Source of the DNA: Flavobacterium sp. LC2016-12
GTDB taxonomy: Bacteria > Bacteroidota > Bacteroidia > Flavobacteriales > Flavobacteriaceae
Length of the DNA: 64,000 nt
Direction: 5' to 3'
NCBI RefSeq assembly: GCF_015351595.1
Contig: NZ_JADKPT010000001.1
Span: forward strand, 930,001-994,000
Shown: positions 26,265 through 34,927 of the stretch, one piece after another
Layout: every line of letters starts with the position of its first letter
How positions within the stretch are numbered: position 1 is the first letter of the stretch
Made by a program: the position numbers and the translations under genes
Notes under the pieces: generated by a model
What the model was told of the DNA's origin: nothing
The model's database searches: none
What the model saw: only the letters and a program-made list of their open reading frames with translations

Positions 26265-26292
26265 AAAAAGCAGGTCGATAGACCTGCTTTTT
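26265..26292. terminator. Bidirectional intrinsic terminator
   Basis: A 12-bp perfect stem (AAAAAGCAGGTC, 26265-26276; GACCTGCTTTTT, 26281-26292) has a 4-base GATA loop, with A-runs on one side and T-runs on the other. It sits between the converging Sua5-family and OmpA-family genes and should stop transcription from both. Confidence 0.88.
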
Positions 26293-26320
26293 AGTTTTTT
26301 AGAGTATGTAAAACGCTAAA

Positions 26321-27154
26321 TTATTTAGCTTGTTTTTTCATTTCTTTTTCAATCATATCATAGAATTGATCGATTTTCGGCATAACAACAATACGAGTTC
26401 TTCTGTTACGTGCTTTGTTTTCAGCGCTATCATTTGCAACTAAAGGTACGTATGAACTTCTACCAGCAGCAATTAATTTTGCAGGGTTAACACCAAGATC
26501 ATTTGTTAATACACGTACAATAGAAGTTGAACGTTTAACACTTAAATCCCAGTTGTCAAGAATTATACCGTTGCTTTTGTATGGTACATCATCAGTATGA
26601 CCTTCAACCATACATTCAAAATCTGGTTTGTCGTTAACTACTTTTGCAACTTTTGCTAAAACAGATTTTGCTTTATCACTTACTTCATAGCTACCACTTT
26701 TAAATAATAATTTATCTGCGATAGAAATAAATACAACTCCTTTTTCAACATTGATTTCGATATCTGGATCGTTGATTCCAACTGCTCCTTTTAAACTTGT
26801 AACTAAAGCTAAAGTAACACTGTCTTTTTTAGTTAATGCATCTTGAAGTCTTGAGATTTTTAAATCTTTTTCTTTTAAGCTCTCTAAAGATTTTTCAAGG
26901 TTTTCAGCCCCTTTAGTAGTTAATACAGTTAAATCTTTAGAACTGTTGATCAAATCTTGATTATGTGCTTTATAACTTTCAGCTGTAGCTGCCAATCCTG
27001 CTTTTTCTTCTAAACAAGTATTTAATTTCACTGTGCAAGAGTTTAATAAATCTTGAGTTTCTTTGTTCTTAGCTTCTAATGCTGCGTATTGCTTTTTCGA
27101 TACACAAGAAGTTAAGGCCGTTAATACTGTTAGTGCGATAACTATTTTTCTCAT
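26321..27154 (-). CDS. OmpA/MotB-family lipoprotein
   Basis: The 277-residue protein has a lipoprotein signal (MRKIVIALTVLTALTSC, Cys17), a coiled-coil region (about residues 22-110) and a C-terminal OmpA domain (about 145-262). The OmpA domain carries the peptidoglycan-binding signatures VEGHTDDVP and NRRTRIVVMP. It should be anchored in the outer membrane and hold the cell wall. It resembles the Pal/MotB-like proteins common in Bacteroidetes but has no TolB neighbour, so I do not call it Pal. A TAAATTTG -7 box (minus strand) is at 27184-27191, at the very end of the upstream glycosyltransferase gene. Confidence 0.9.
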   Translation of the reverse strand: MRKIVIALTVLTALTSCVSKKQYAALEAKNKETQDLLNSCTVKLNTCLEEKAGLAATAESYKAHNQDLINSSKDLTVLTTKGAENLEKSLESLKEKDLKISRLQDALTKKDSVTLALVTSLKGAVGINDPDIEINVEKGVVFISIADKLLFKSGSYEVSDKAKSVLAKVAKVVNDKPDFECMVEGHTDDVPYKSNGIILDNWDLSVKRSTSIVRVLTNDLGVNPAKLIAAGRSSYVPLVANDSAENKARNRRTRIVVMPKIDQFYDMIEKEMKKQAK

Positions 27155-27188
27155 AGGTATTATATTTAATTAAACGTTGATTACAAAT

Positions 27189-28208
27189 TTAGTTTTTAAT
27201 ATTTTGATTACTGTTAAAGATTTCTTTAAAAACAACCAATTTCTTTATGTAATATAGGTAAACGATACTTTTCACGGTATAGTATTGCTGTATTTGAAAA
27301 TCTTTTCTTTCTCGAAGATACTTTAAAGATATGCAATAAAAAGAAAAATGTGCTTTTAAAATTGCAAAAGTATGACTGAACTTTCCTTGTGTAAGAAATC
27401 GGATAGCGGCAATTCCATCCAAAATCATTCGGAAGAAAATTCTAAAAAACAATCCTTTTTTAGGTAAGTTTTTAACCAGCATTAGCAATGAATTCCTGAA
27501 ATTTAAAAATGTCTTTTTCGGATTTCCTTGTTGTAATGTAGCGCCGCCAACATGATATACAACTGATTTGGAGTTGTATTTAATAATGTGTCCTTCGTTT
27601 GCGGCACGCCAGCACAAATCTATTTCTTCCTGATGGGCAAAGAAGCTTTCATCAAAGCCTTTTAGTTCATCATAAACTTCTTTTCTGATAAAGAAACAAG
27701 CCCCTGATGCCCAGAACAATTCAATAACATCATCATATTGTCCGTTATCTTTTTCAACGGTGTCGAAAATACGTCCGCGACAAAATGGAAAACCATATTT
27801 ATCTATAAATCCACCTGCAGCGCCAGCATATTCAAAATATTCTTTGTTTTTAAAATCAAGAATTTTAGGCTGAATTATAGCAGTTTGCTTTTCGCTATCA
27901 AAAGTTTCAATTATGGGTTTTAACCAATTTTCAGTTACTTCGATATCTGAATTTACTAAAGCGTATATCTCGGCATCTACTTCTTTTAAAGCATCATTAT
28001 AGCCTTTTGCAAAGCCATGATTTCCATTGTTTTGAATGATTTTTACGGTTGGGAAATTTTGTATGACGAAATTTACGGAAGCGTCTGTAGAAGCATTATC
28101 GGCTACATATATAGTAGCTTCTGCTGAAAATTGAATTACTGATGGCAAAAACTGCTCAAGCAATTTTATTCCGTTCCAATTTAAAATGACGACTGCTATT
28201 TTATCCAA
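27189..28208 (-). CDS. Family 2 glycosyltransferase
   Basis: The 339-residue protein has a GT2 (GT-A fold) domain at about residues 1-240. It opens with AVVILNWNG, then shows VADNASTDAS, the DxD-like ALVNSDIEV, and a GFDESFFAHQEEIDLCWR acceptor-site motif. A hydrophobic helical tail (about 245-320) suggests membrane association. The pattern is that of rhamnosyl- or other sugar transferases of cell surface polysaccharide synthesis; donor and acceptor are not evident. No polysaccharide cluster surrounds it. It follows the HsdR_N-domain gene by 18 bp on the same strand, so they may be cotranscribed. Confidence 0.9.
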   Translation of the reverse strand: MDKIAVVILNWNGIKLLEQFLPSVIQFSAEATIYVADNASTDASVNFVIQNFPTVKIIQNNGNHGFAKGYNDALKEVDAEIYALVNSDIEVTENWLKPIIETFDSEKQTAIIQPKILDFKNKEYFEYAGAAGGFIDKYGFPFCRGRIFDTVEKDNGQYDDVIELFWASGACFFIRKEVYDELKGFDESFFAHQEEIDLCWRAANEGHIIKYNSKSVVYHVGGATLQQGNPKKTFLNFRNSLLMLVKNLPKKGLFFRIFFRMILDGIAAIRFLTQGKFSHTFAILKAHFSFYCISLKYLRERKDFQIQQYYTVKSIVYLYYIKKLVVFKEIFNSNQNIKN

Positions 28209-28226
28209 AAGTAATGATGTTATAAT

Positions 28227-28679
28227 TTAATAAATTTCTTTATAATCTGGTAATGATTTTAAAAACTCATATTTTTCGTTTTCAAAATCCATCTGACAGT
28301 AAAAATGATTCAGACCGTTTGTGACTTTCAAAAACCGTGCCTGCATTGTCATATTGTAACGCGCAATTTGATCAAAAGTTGCCTGTGATATTTTCACTTC
28401 CGGGGCTTTACATTCTACTAATATATGTATAGAACCATCAGAATTGAAAACCACAACATCATACCGTTTTCGTAAACCGTTGACTGTTAAAACTTTTTCT
28501 ACGTTTATTAACGATTTAGGGTATTTTTTTTCATTCATTAAATAATGTACAACATGTTGACGGACCCATTCCTCCGGGGTAAGAATGATAAATTTTTTTC
28601 TGATTTCATCAAAAATAGACACTTTATTTTCGCTATTTTTGAATCGAAAAGTATAGGAAGGAAAATTTAGCTTTAACAT
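28227..28679 (-). CDS. Stand-alone HsdR N-terminal domain protein (PD-(D/E)xK fold)
   Basis: The start chosen is ATG at 28679, giving MLKLNFPSYTFRF (150 residues); an upstream ATG at 28712 is less likely. The domain has the PD-(D/E)xK nuclease core of type I restriction R subunits: RYDVVVF with the Asp, then ILVECKAP with the Glu-Cys-Lys. There is no helicase domain and no hsdM or hsdS nearby. This small form is widespread in Bacteroidetes beside housekeeping genes. It is therefore probably not a restriction enzyme, and its role is unknown. Confidence 0.85.
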   Translation of the reverse strand: MLKLNFPSYTFRFKNSENKVSIFDEIRKKFIILTPEEWVRQHVVHYLMNEKKYPKSLINVEKVLTVNGLRKRYDVVVFNSDGSIHILVECKAPEVKISQATFDQIARYNMTMQARFLKVTNGLNHFYCQMDFENEKYEFLKSLPDYKEIY

Positions 28680-28698
28680 AAAGCAAAAATATAAAATA

Positions 28699-28764
28699 GT
28701 TTCAGGTTTCAAGTTTAAAGTTTCAAGTTATTGAAACCAGAACCTGAAACTTGAACCTTGAAAC
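28699..28764. repeat. Word-built inverted repeat between divergent genes
   Basis: A 10-bp perfect pair, GTTTCAGGTT (28699-28708) and AACCTGAAAC (28741-28750), is extended by further copies of TTTCAAG and CTTGAAAC in both orientations. It lies in the divergent spacer between the HsdR_N gene and holA, where a terminator is not expected. Confidence 0.75.
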
Positions 28765-28775
28765 AAAAGATTGGA

Positions 28776-29780
28776 ATGGACGAAGTTGTAAAAATTGTTA
28801 ATGATATCAAAGCGGGAAATATCAAACCGATTTATTTTTTAATGGGTGAAGAGCCTTATTATATTGATAAATTGTCGGAGTATATCGAGCAGAATGTGCT
28901 TTCTGAAGAGGAAAAAGGATTCAATCAAACAGTTTTATATGGAAGAGATGTTTCCGTTGAGGATATTGTTTCAACGGCCAAGCGTTATCCGATGATGGCT
29001 GATCGTCAGGTAGTAATTGTAAAAGAAGCCCAGGATTTATCAAGAACAATTGATAAAATCGAATCGTACGTTAATAATCCGATGGAAACAACGGTTTTGG
29101 TTTTTTGTTATAAATATAAAACGCTTGACAAACGTAAAAAAGTTACCAAATTATTAGCACAAAACGGAATCGTATACGAGAGTAAAAAGTTGTACGAGAA
29201 TCAGGTCGGCGATTGGATAAAACGCATTCTTGCCGGAAAAAAATACACAATTGATCCAAAAGCGAATGCAATGTTAGTTGAGTTTTTAGGAACTGATTTG
29301 AGTAAAATCAACAATGAATTAGAAAAACTACAGATTATTTTACCTCAGGGAACTACGATTACGCCACAACATATTGAGGAAAACATTGGTTTCAGTAAAG
29401 ATTATAATGTGTTCGAACTTCGAAAAGCAATTGGAGAGCGCAATCAGTTGAAAGCTTATAAAATTGCAGAAAACTTTGCTCATAATCCTAAAGAATATCC
29501 ATTAGTAATGACAACCGGATTGGTTTTCGGATTTTTTGTTCAGCTTCTAAAGTATCACGGACTGAAGGATAAAAATCCTAAAAATGTAGCTTCAGCAATT
29601 GGTGTAAATCCTTATTTTTTAAAGGAATATGATTTAGCCCTGAAAAATTATCCAATGCGAAAAGTGAGTCAGATTGTTGGTGCTTTACGTGATGTAGATG
29701 TTAAAAGTAAAGGAGTTGGTGCTAATGCGTTGCCACAATCAGATCTGTTAAAAGAAATGCTTTATAAAATATTTAATTAA
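28776..29780 (+). CDS. holA: DNA polymerase III delta subunit
   Basis: The start chosen is ATG at 28776, giving MDEVVKIVNDIKAGN (334 residues); a TTG at 28758 lies within the repeat element and is unlikely. The protein has the HolA pattern: IKPIYFLMGEEPYYIDKL at the N-terminus (a degenerate P-loop), a helical domain, and a C-terminal segment with SDLLKEMLYKIF. The delta subunit opens the beta sliding clamp as part of the clamp loader. The length fits the family. Confidence 0.93.
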   Translation: MDEVVKIVNDIKAGNIKPIYFLMGEEPYYIDKLSEYIEQNVLSEEEKGFNQTVLYGRDVSVEDIVSTAKRYPMMADRQVVIVKEAQDLSRTIDKIESYVNNPMETTVLVFCYKYKTLDKRKKVTKLLAQNGIVYESKKLYENQVGDWIKRILAGKKYTIDPKANAMLVEFLGTDLSKINNELEKLQIILPQGTTITPQHIEENIGFSKDYNVFELRKAIGERNQLKAYKIAENFAHNPKEYPLVMTTGLVFGFFVQLLKYHGLKDKNPKNVASAIGVNPYFLKEYDLALKNYPMRKVSQIVGALRDVDVKSKGVGANALPQSDLLKEMLYKIFN

Positions 29781-29846
29781 GCCGTGAAAATTCACGATAT
29801 TTGCACTTCTAAAAATAAATCACAATAAAAAATAATTATTATAATT

Positions 29847-30029
29847 ATGGGAATGAATAAAAATACCGTTTTAGGTTGGGCTACTTTTATAATGGTACTT
29901 ATGGGATTCTTACTTATAGGTCTTGGCGTATTTAGATATAGTGATGTTTCAGGCTGGGGATTTGGTGCTGTTGGAGTTGGTTTCTTAGCTAATGCATGGG
30001 TTTTTAATGCGTTGAAAGGAAGGGTTTAA
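29847..30029 (+). CDS. Small conserved membrane protein (CAL67264-like)
   Basis: The 60-residue protein has two hydrophobic helices (about residues 8-28 and 34-54) joined by a short RYSDVSGWG loop, and ends in a basic tail. I recognise it as the small flavobacterial membrane protein family called CAL67264, whose function is unknown. It precedes ettA by 69 bp on the same strand. A short hairpin (CGTGAA / TTCACG) in the spacer after holA suggests it starts a separate transcript. Confidence 0.7.
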   Translation: MGMNKNTVLGWATFIMVLMGFLLIGLGVFRYSDVSGWGFGAVGVGFLANAWVFNALKGRV

Positions 30030-30098
30030 GTAATTATATTAATTGCAGTATATTTTAGATAAATAAAAAGTAAATAATTAAAATAAAAAACATAAAAA

Positions 30099-31790
30099 AT
30101 GTCAGACGATAAGAAAGTAATTTTCTCAATGCAAAAATTGAGTAAAACCTATCAGGGAGCAGACAAACCAGTACTTAAAAACATTTATTTGAGTTTCTTT
30201 TACGGAGCTAAAATTGGTATTTTAGGTTTAAATGGTTCTGGAAAATCTTCTCTTTTGAAAATTATTGCCGGAGTAGATAAAAATTATCAAGGAGATGTTG
30301 TTTTTCAGCCAGGTTATACTGTTGGTTATTTAGAGCAGGAACCAATTCTTGATGATTCAAAAACAGTTATCGAAATTGTTCGTGAAGGAGCTGCTGAAAC
30401 GATGGCAGTTTTAGAAGAGTACAATCAAATTAATGACTTATTCGGTCTTGAAGAAAACTATTCAGATCCTGATAAAATGGATAAGTTGATGGATCGTCAG
30501 GCAGCTTTACAGGATAAAATTGATGCTCTTGGTGCTTGGGAAATTGATACAAAACTTGAAATTGCAATGGATGCTTTGCGTACGCCGGAAGGTGATACGC
30601 CAATCAAAAACCTTTCAGGAGGAGAGCGTCGTCGCGTAGCTTTATGTCGTTTGTTGTTGCAACAACCTGATGTATTGTTATTAGATGAGCCAACCAACCA
30701 CTTAGATGCTGAGTCTGTACTTTGGTTAGAACAACATTTAGCACAATATGCCGGAACTGTAATTGCGGTAACGCACGATAGATACTTTCTTGATAATGTA
30801 GCAGGTTGGATTTTAGAGCTAGATAGAGGAGAAGGTATTCCATGGAAAGGGAATTATTCTTCTTGGTTAGACCAAAAATCTAGTCGTATGGCACAAGAAG
30901 AAAAAGTAGCATCTAAAAGAAGAAAAACATTAGAGCGTGAGTTGGACTGGGTACGTCAGGGAGCAAAAGGTCGTCAAACGAAACAAAAAGCGCGTTTACA
31001 GAACTACGATAAATTACTAAACGAAGATCAAAAACAACTGGATGAAAATCTGGAAATCTATATCCCGAACGGTCCACGTTTAGGAACAAATGTTATTGAA
31101 GCTAAAAATGTAGCAAAAGCTTTTGGAGATAAATTGTTATATGACAATTTAAACTTCACTTTGCCACAAGCCGGAATTGTAGGGATTATTGGACCAAATG
31201 GTGCTGGTAAATCTACCATTTTCAAAATGATTATGGGAGAACAAGCTACAGATAGCGGAGAATTTTCAGTTGGAGAAACTGTAAAAATCGCTTACGTAGA
31301 TCAGTCTCACTCTAATATTGATCCAAATAAATCAATCTGGGAAAACTTTGCTGACGGTCAGGAATTGATTATGATGGGCGGTAAGCAAGTAAACTCAAGA
31401 GCTTATTTATCTCGCTTTAACTTTGGTGGTGGTGAGCAAAATAAAAAAGTATCTATGTTATCTGGTGGAGAGCGTAACCGTTTGCACTTAGCAATGACAT
31501 TGAAAGAAGAAGGAAACGTACTTTTATTAGATGAGCCTACGAATGATTTGGATGTAAATACACTGCGTGCCCTTGAAGAAGGTTTAGAGAATTTTGCTGG
31601 TTGTGCCGTAATTATTTCGCATGACAGATGGTTTTTAGACAGAATTTGTACACACATTCTAGCTTTCGAAGGAGATTCAGAAGTTTACTATTTTGAAGGA
31701 GGTTTCTCTGAATACGAAGAAAACAAAAAGAAACGTTTAGGTGGTGATTTAACTCCAAAACGTTTGAAATACAGAAAGTTGATTAGATAA
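30099..31790 (+). CDS. ettA: Energy-dependent translational throttle protein EttA (ABC-F)
   Basis: The 563-residue protein has two ABC ATPase domains. The first has GLNGSGKSS, LSGGERRRVALCRLLL and LLLDEPTNHLD. The second has GPNGAGKST, LSGGERNRLHLAMTL and LLLDEPTNDLD. An arm and a linker rich in Lys/Arg (KGRQTKQKARLQNYDKL) lie between them. No transmembrane domain is present. EttA binds the ribosomal E site and gates the first peptide bond according to ATP/ADP level. The length and linker fit EttA better than other ABC-F proteins. A strong terminator follows. Confidence 0.95.
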   Translation: MSDDKKVIFSMQKLSKTYQGADKPVLKNIYLSFFYGAKIGILGLNGSGKSSLLKIIAGVDKNYQGDVVFQPGYTVGYLEQEPILDDSKTVIEIVREGAAETMAVLEEYNQINDLFGLEENYSDPDKMDKLMDRQAALQDKIDALGAWEIDTKLEIAMDALRTPEGDTPIKNLSGGERRRVALCRLLLQQPDVLLLDEPTNHLDAESVLWLEQHLAQYAGTVIAVTHDRYFLDNVAGWILELDRGEGIPWKGNYSSWLDQKSSRMAQEEKVASKRRKTLERELDWVRQGAKGRQTKQKARLQNYDKLLNEDQKQLDENLEIYIPNGPRLGTNVIEAKNVAKAFGDKLLYDNLNFTLPQAGIVGIIGPNGAGKSTIFKMIMGEQATDSGEFSVGETVKIAYVDQSHSNIDPNKSIWENFADGQELIMMGGKQVNSRAYLSRFNFGGGEQNKKVSMLSGGERNRLHLAMTLKEEGNVLLLDEPTNDLDVNTLRALEEGLENFAGCAVIISHDRWFLDRICTHILAFEGDSEVYYFEGGFSEYEENKKKRLGGDLTPKRLKYRKLIR

Positions 31791-31815
31791 TAAATCTAGT
31801 AAATTTCAAATTTTA

Positions 31816-31859
31816 AAATCCCAAATTCCAATTTAAAACTTGAATTTGGGATTTTTTTT
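31816..31859 (+). terminator. Intrinsic terminator after ettA
   Basis: A 13-bp perfect stem (AAATCCCAAATTC, 31816-31828; reverse complement at 31842-31854) has a 13-base loop. It is followed by an uninterrupted run of eight T (31852-31859). Confidence 0.85.
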
Positions 31860-31867
31860 GTAGTAGT

Positions 31868-31969
31868 TTGTCATTTCGAGGAACGAGAAATCCTCGTTAG
31901 AAGCTCTATAAAGATTGGATTGTCGTTGCGGAGTTACTTACGAGGATTTCTCGTTCCTCGAAATGACAA
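31868..31969. repeat. 102-bp element with 30-bp perfect terminal inverted repeats
   Basis: Arms 31868-31897 and 31940-31969 are perfect reverse complements across 30 bp. The left one starts TTGTCATTTCGAGGAACG. A 42-bp unique centre lies between them. The element sits just after the ettA terminator and before the convergent DCC-family gene. No target duplication longer than two bases is visible. The GTCATTTCGA word is one I know as a frequent spacer palindrome in Bacteroidetes. Confidence 0.9.
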
Positions 31970-32011
31970 TATTGAGATAATTGGTATTTGGAATTTATAA
32001 ATTGGAGTTTT

Positions 32012-32434
32012 TTAAAGAAACTTAGTCTTCAATTCCGGAGTAGTAATCATGCAGCTTTCTTTTTTACCATACCATTTGTAGCGGTTTTTAGCAATGTAAT
32101 CGTAAATATAATTTCTCAATTTTTCAGGAAAGATTTTAAAAATTGAAACCAAACTATAAAGCCCTCCCAATTCCTCTGCGATTTCTATAGCTGCTGAAGA
32201 TTTATAGTAATAGGCAACTCCTGGATTATATAAAATGATACTATCAATTTTATTTTGATCTACTCCAATATAATTACAAATCTCTTTTGCTAATTCTGAT
32301 TGCAAAGCCACAAAACGAAAAATATCTTTTTTATCATTTTTGATGATAAACTGAACTGCGCTATTGCATAAATTGCAAACACCGTCAAAGATGATAATTT
32401 TTTTATTTGGTGGAAAATCGCGCATGAATTTCAA
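32012..32434 (-). CDS. DCC-family thiol-disulfide oxidoreductase-like protein (DUF393)
   Basis: The 140-residue protein carries the family signature IIIFDGVCNLCNSAVQFIIKNDK (about residues 13-35), a DxxCxxC motif in which Cys20 and Cys23 form the presumed redox pair. The remaining IYDYIAKNRYKWYGKK segment is also typical. Family members are cytoplasmic proteins annotated as oxidoreductases by motif alone; no substrate is known. An internal ATG three codons in (32425) is an equally good start. It is a single gene converging on ettA. Confidence 0.88.
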   Translation of the reverse strand: MKFMRDFPPNKKIIIFDGVCNLCNSAVQFIIKNDKKDIFRFVALQSELAKEICNYIGVDQNKIDSIILYNPGVAYYYKSSAAIEIAEELGGLYSLVSIFKIFPEKLRNYIYDYIAKNRYKWYGKKESCMITTPELKTKFL

Positions 32435-32650
32435 TGATTTTTGTGTTATTTGTTTTATCTATTACGAATTGTATTTTAATAAATTTATCAAATCAAAATT
32501 GGCTTGCATAAATTTATTTTAAAAGCTTTTTAAAAATTTACCATCTTCATTCTTGCTTTTTTTAAAATATTCATTTTAATCGCTTTATTTTACTTTATAC
32601 TAATTTTTACCATAATTTTAAACTGAAAACTGCGACCGCAAACTGAAAAC

Positions 32651-34816
32651 TTATTTTTTTCCAGCTTCAACAAATTCCAATTCATCCAAACTTACTTTAG
32701 AAGTAAAGATTCCGTAATTCACAGTTGCTTTATTTTTTTCTATTGAATCGATACTTCCAACAGATCTTCCGTCCAACATTCTTACACGATCACCAACTTT
32801 TAAAATTGGTTTTGGTTTTTCGATAACAGGTTTCAATTTCTTTTCTTTTTTCTCTTTTCGGATTTCTTCAACCTGAACAGAAACTTCAGCAATCACTTCT
32901 TTTTTCTTTTCGATTATGGCTTTGGCTTCTTTTGGAGTTGCTTTTTTACGTTTTGAATTTTCAATTTCTATGATTTTCAAAAACTCTCCAATAAGTTCTT
33001 TTTTATTTTTATTGTTGAAATATTTCTCTGAAATATCTTCAATTTTCTGTCCAATGTAAATTGTCTTTTGGTTGCTATCATACAATTCCTGATAGCTTTC
33101 CAATTTTTGTTTGATTTTTACATTGATGTTTTCCATCTTTTTACTCTCTTCACGTGCGCGCGTTTCTTCTTCTTTAAGATTTATAGAAGTTTTTTCAAGC
33201 TTCGATCTTTCCTTTTGAAGAGTAGCAATAGTTTTGTCAAAACGAACTTTTCCAACTTCGATTTTCTTTTTCGCACGATTAATCAATCCGAACGGGATAC
33301 CATTTTTTAAAGCGACTTCAAAGGTAAACGAACTTCCGGCCTGACCCAAAGCCAGTTTATACATTGGCTCTAATGATTTCTCATCAAACATCATATTTGC
33401 ATTTGTGGCAAATGGCAATTCGTTTGCGAGAATTTTCAAGTTTGAGTAGTGTGTCGTAATAATTCCGAAAGCTTCACGATGGTAAAATTCTTCCAAGAAA
33501 ATTTCAGCCAAAGCACCACCTAATTCAGGATCAGAACCTGTACCAAATTCATCAATCAAAAACATGGTTTTCTTGTTGCACTTCTTCAGGAAATAATTCA
33601 TGTTTTTTAAGCGATAACTATAAGTACTTAGATGATTTTCAATAGATTGATTATCTCCAATATCCGTTAATATTCTATCAAATAAGAAAGTTTCACTACG
33701 CTCGTGAACAGGAATTAGCATCCCTGATTGTAACATCAATTGTAACAAACCAACCGTTTTAAGCGAAATTGTTTTTCCGCCGGCATTTGGTCCTGAAATT
33801 ACAATAATTCGGTTATCTTGTTTTAATTCAATGGTTTGTGGATGCGTAACTTCATTTTTTTGCTTGTTATTCAAATACAAAATAGGATGATAAGCTTCTC
33901 TAAAGAATAATCTTCTTTCTTCTGTAATGGTTGGCAAAATTCCATTGATTCTGTTTGCGTATTTTGCTTTTCCGGCAACTACATCAATATCACTTAAAAA
34001 TTCCTGATATTCAATTAGTAATGGTAAATACGGACGAATCTGATTTGATAATTGCTTTAGAATTCTGGTAATTTCTTCTTTTTCTTCATATTCAAGATTC
34101 GCTAGTTCTCTCGAATATTGTAAAGTAGCTTCCGGTTCGATGTAAGCAATGCTTCCGGTTTTAGAACTTCCTAAAATAGAACCTTTTACTTTACGACGAT
34201 ACATCGCTAGAACCGCTAATACTCTACGGTTTTGAACAAAGCTTTCCTTAATGTCGTCCAAATAACCAAGGCTGTTATTATGAGAAAGAGCAACTCCAAA
34301 ACTTTGATTGACTTTACCACGAACAATATTCATATTCTGACGAATACTCAAAAGGGCTGGAGAAGCATTGTCTTTTATTTCTCCATATTTATCTACGATA
34401 GCATCAATTAGAGTTACAATGTCTTTGGTATATTCAACTCGTGATGCTCTTGCATTTAGATTTGGATAATAATCGTCAAATTTCTTCAGGAAATTCAACA
34501 GGAAATTTGATGTTGATGAAAGTGTAGCAATTTTTCTAAAACTTCCCACTTCCAGGAAACTATCTTCAATAGCCAGGAACTTGATTTCGTGTGTTATGGC
34601 GTCAAATCCGTGATTCGGTATTGCGTTATTATTTTGAAAAGAAGAAACATATTCGGATGTTTGCATCAAAGCCTGCATCAAAGTTTCTTTATCTCTAAAT
34701 GGTGTTATTTGTAAAGCTTTTTCTTTTCCAATATCTGTATTACAGCCAGCCGAAATGGTTTCGAGCACTGTTGGAAATTGTAAATCTTGTAATGTTTTTT
34801 CGGTAATGGATATCAT
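32651..34816 (-). CDS. MutS2-like ATPase lacking the Smr nuclease domain
   Basis: The start chosen is ATG at 34816, giving MISITEKTLQDLQFP (721 residues). The protein has the MutS2 lever/clamp region (about 60-300), a MutS-type ATPase with Walker A GPNAGGKT (342-349) and Walker B MFLIDEFGTGSDP, then a long basic coiled coil. It ends in a KOW-like segment (VGDRVRMLDGRSVGSIDSI). Canonical MutS2 ends with a C-terminal Smr nuclease domain after this point; here the chain stops. MutS2 proteins act on ribosome collisions or recombination intermediates rather than mismatch repair. A TAACTTTG -7 box (minus) is at 34841-34848. Confidence 0.88.
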   Translation of the reverse strand: MISITEKTLQDLQFPTVLETISAGCNTDIGKEKALQITPFRDKETLMQALMQTSEYVSSFQNNNAIPNHGFDAITHEIKFLAIEDSFLEVGSFRKIATLSSTSNFLLNFLKKFDDYYPNLNARASRVEYTKDIVTLIDAIVDKYGEIKDNASPALLSIRQNMNIVRGKVNQSFGVALSHNNSLGYLDDIKESFVQNRRVLAVLAMYRRKVKGSILGSSKTGSIAYIEPEATLQYSRELANLEYEEKEEITRILKQLSNQIRPYLPLLIEYQEFLSDIDVVAGKAKYANRINGILPTITEERRLFFREAYHPILYLNNKQKNEVTHPQTIELKQDNRIIVISGPNAGGKTISLKTVGLLQLMLQSGMLIPVHERSETFLFDRILTDIGDNQSIENHLSTYSYRLKNMNYFLKKCNKKTMFLIDEFGTGSDPELGGALAEIFLEEFYHREAFGIITTHYSNLKILANELPFATNANMMFDEKSLEPMYKLALGQAGSSFTFEVALKNGIPFGLINRAKKKIEVGKVRFDKTIATLQKERSKLEKTSINLKEEETRAREESKKMENINVKIKQKLESYQELYDSNQKTIYIGQKIEDISEKYFNNKNKKELIGEFLKIIEIENSKRKKATPKEAKAIIEKKKEVIAEVSVQVEEIRKEKKEKKLKPVIEKPKPILKVGDRVRMLDGRSVGSIDSIEKNKATVNYGIFTSKVSLDELEFVEAGKK

Positions 34817-34927
34817 TATATATCGTAAGTTGTAAAAGTTCAAAGTTACAAAGTTTTAAAACGAAATAGTACTATTAATTAGTACTTTGAAAAAAACTTT
34901 GCGAAATTTGTAATAAATTATTTTAAT

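Noticed and set aside
28227..28679. HsdR domain considered as part of a type I restriction system
   Set aside because: There is no helicase domain and no hsdM or hsdS gene nearby.
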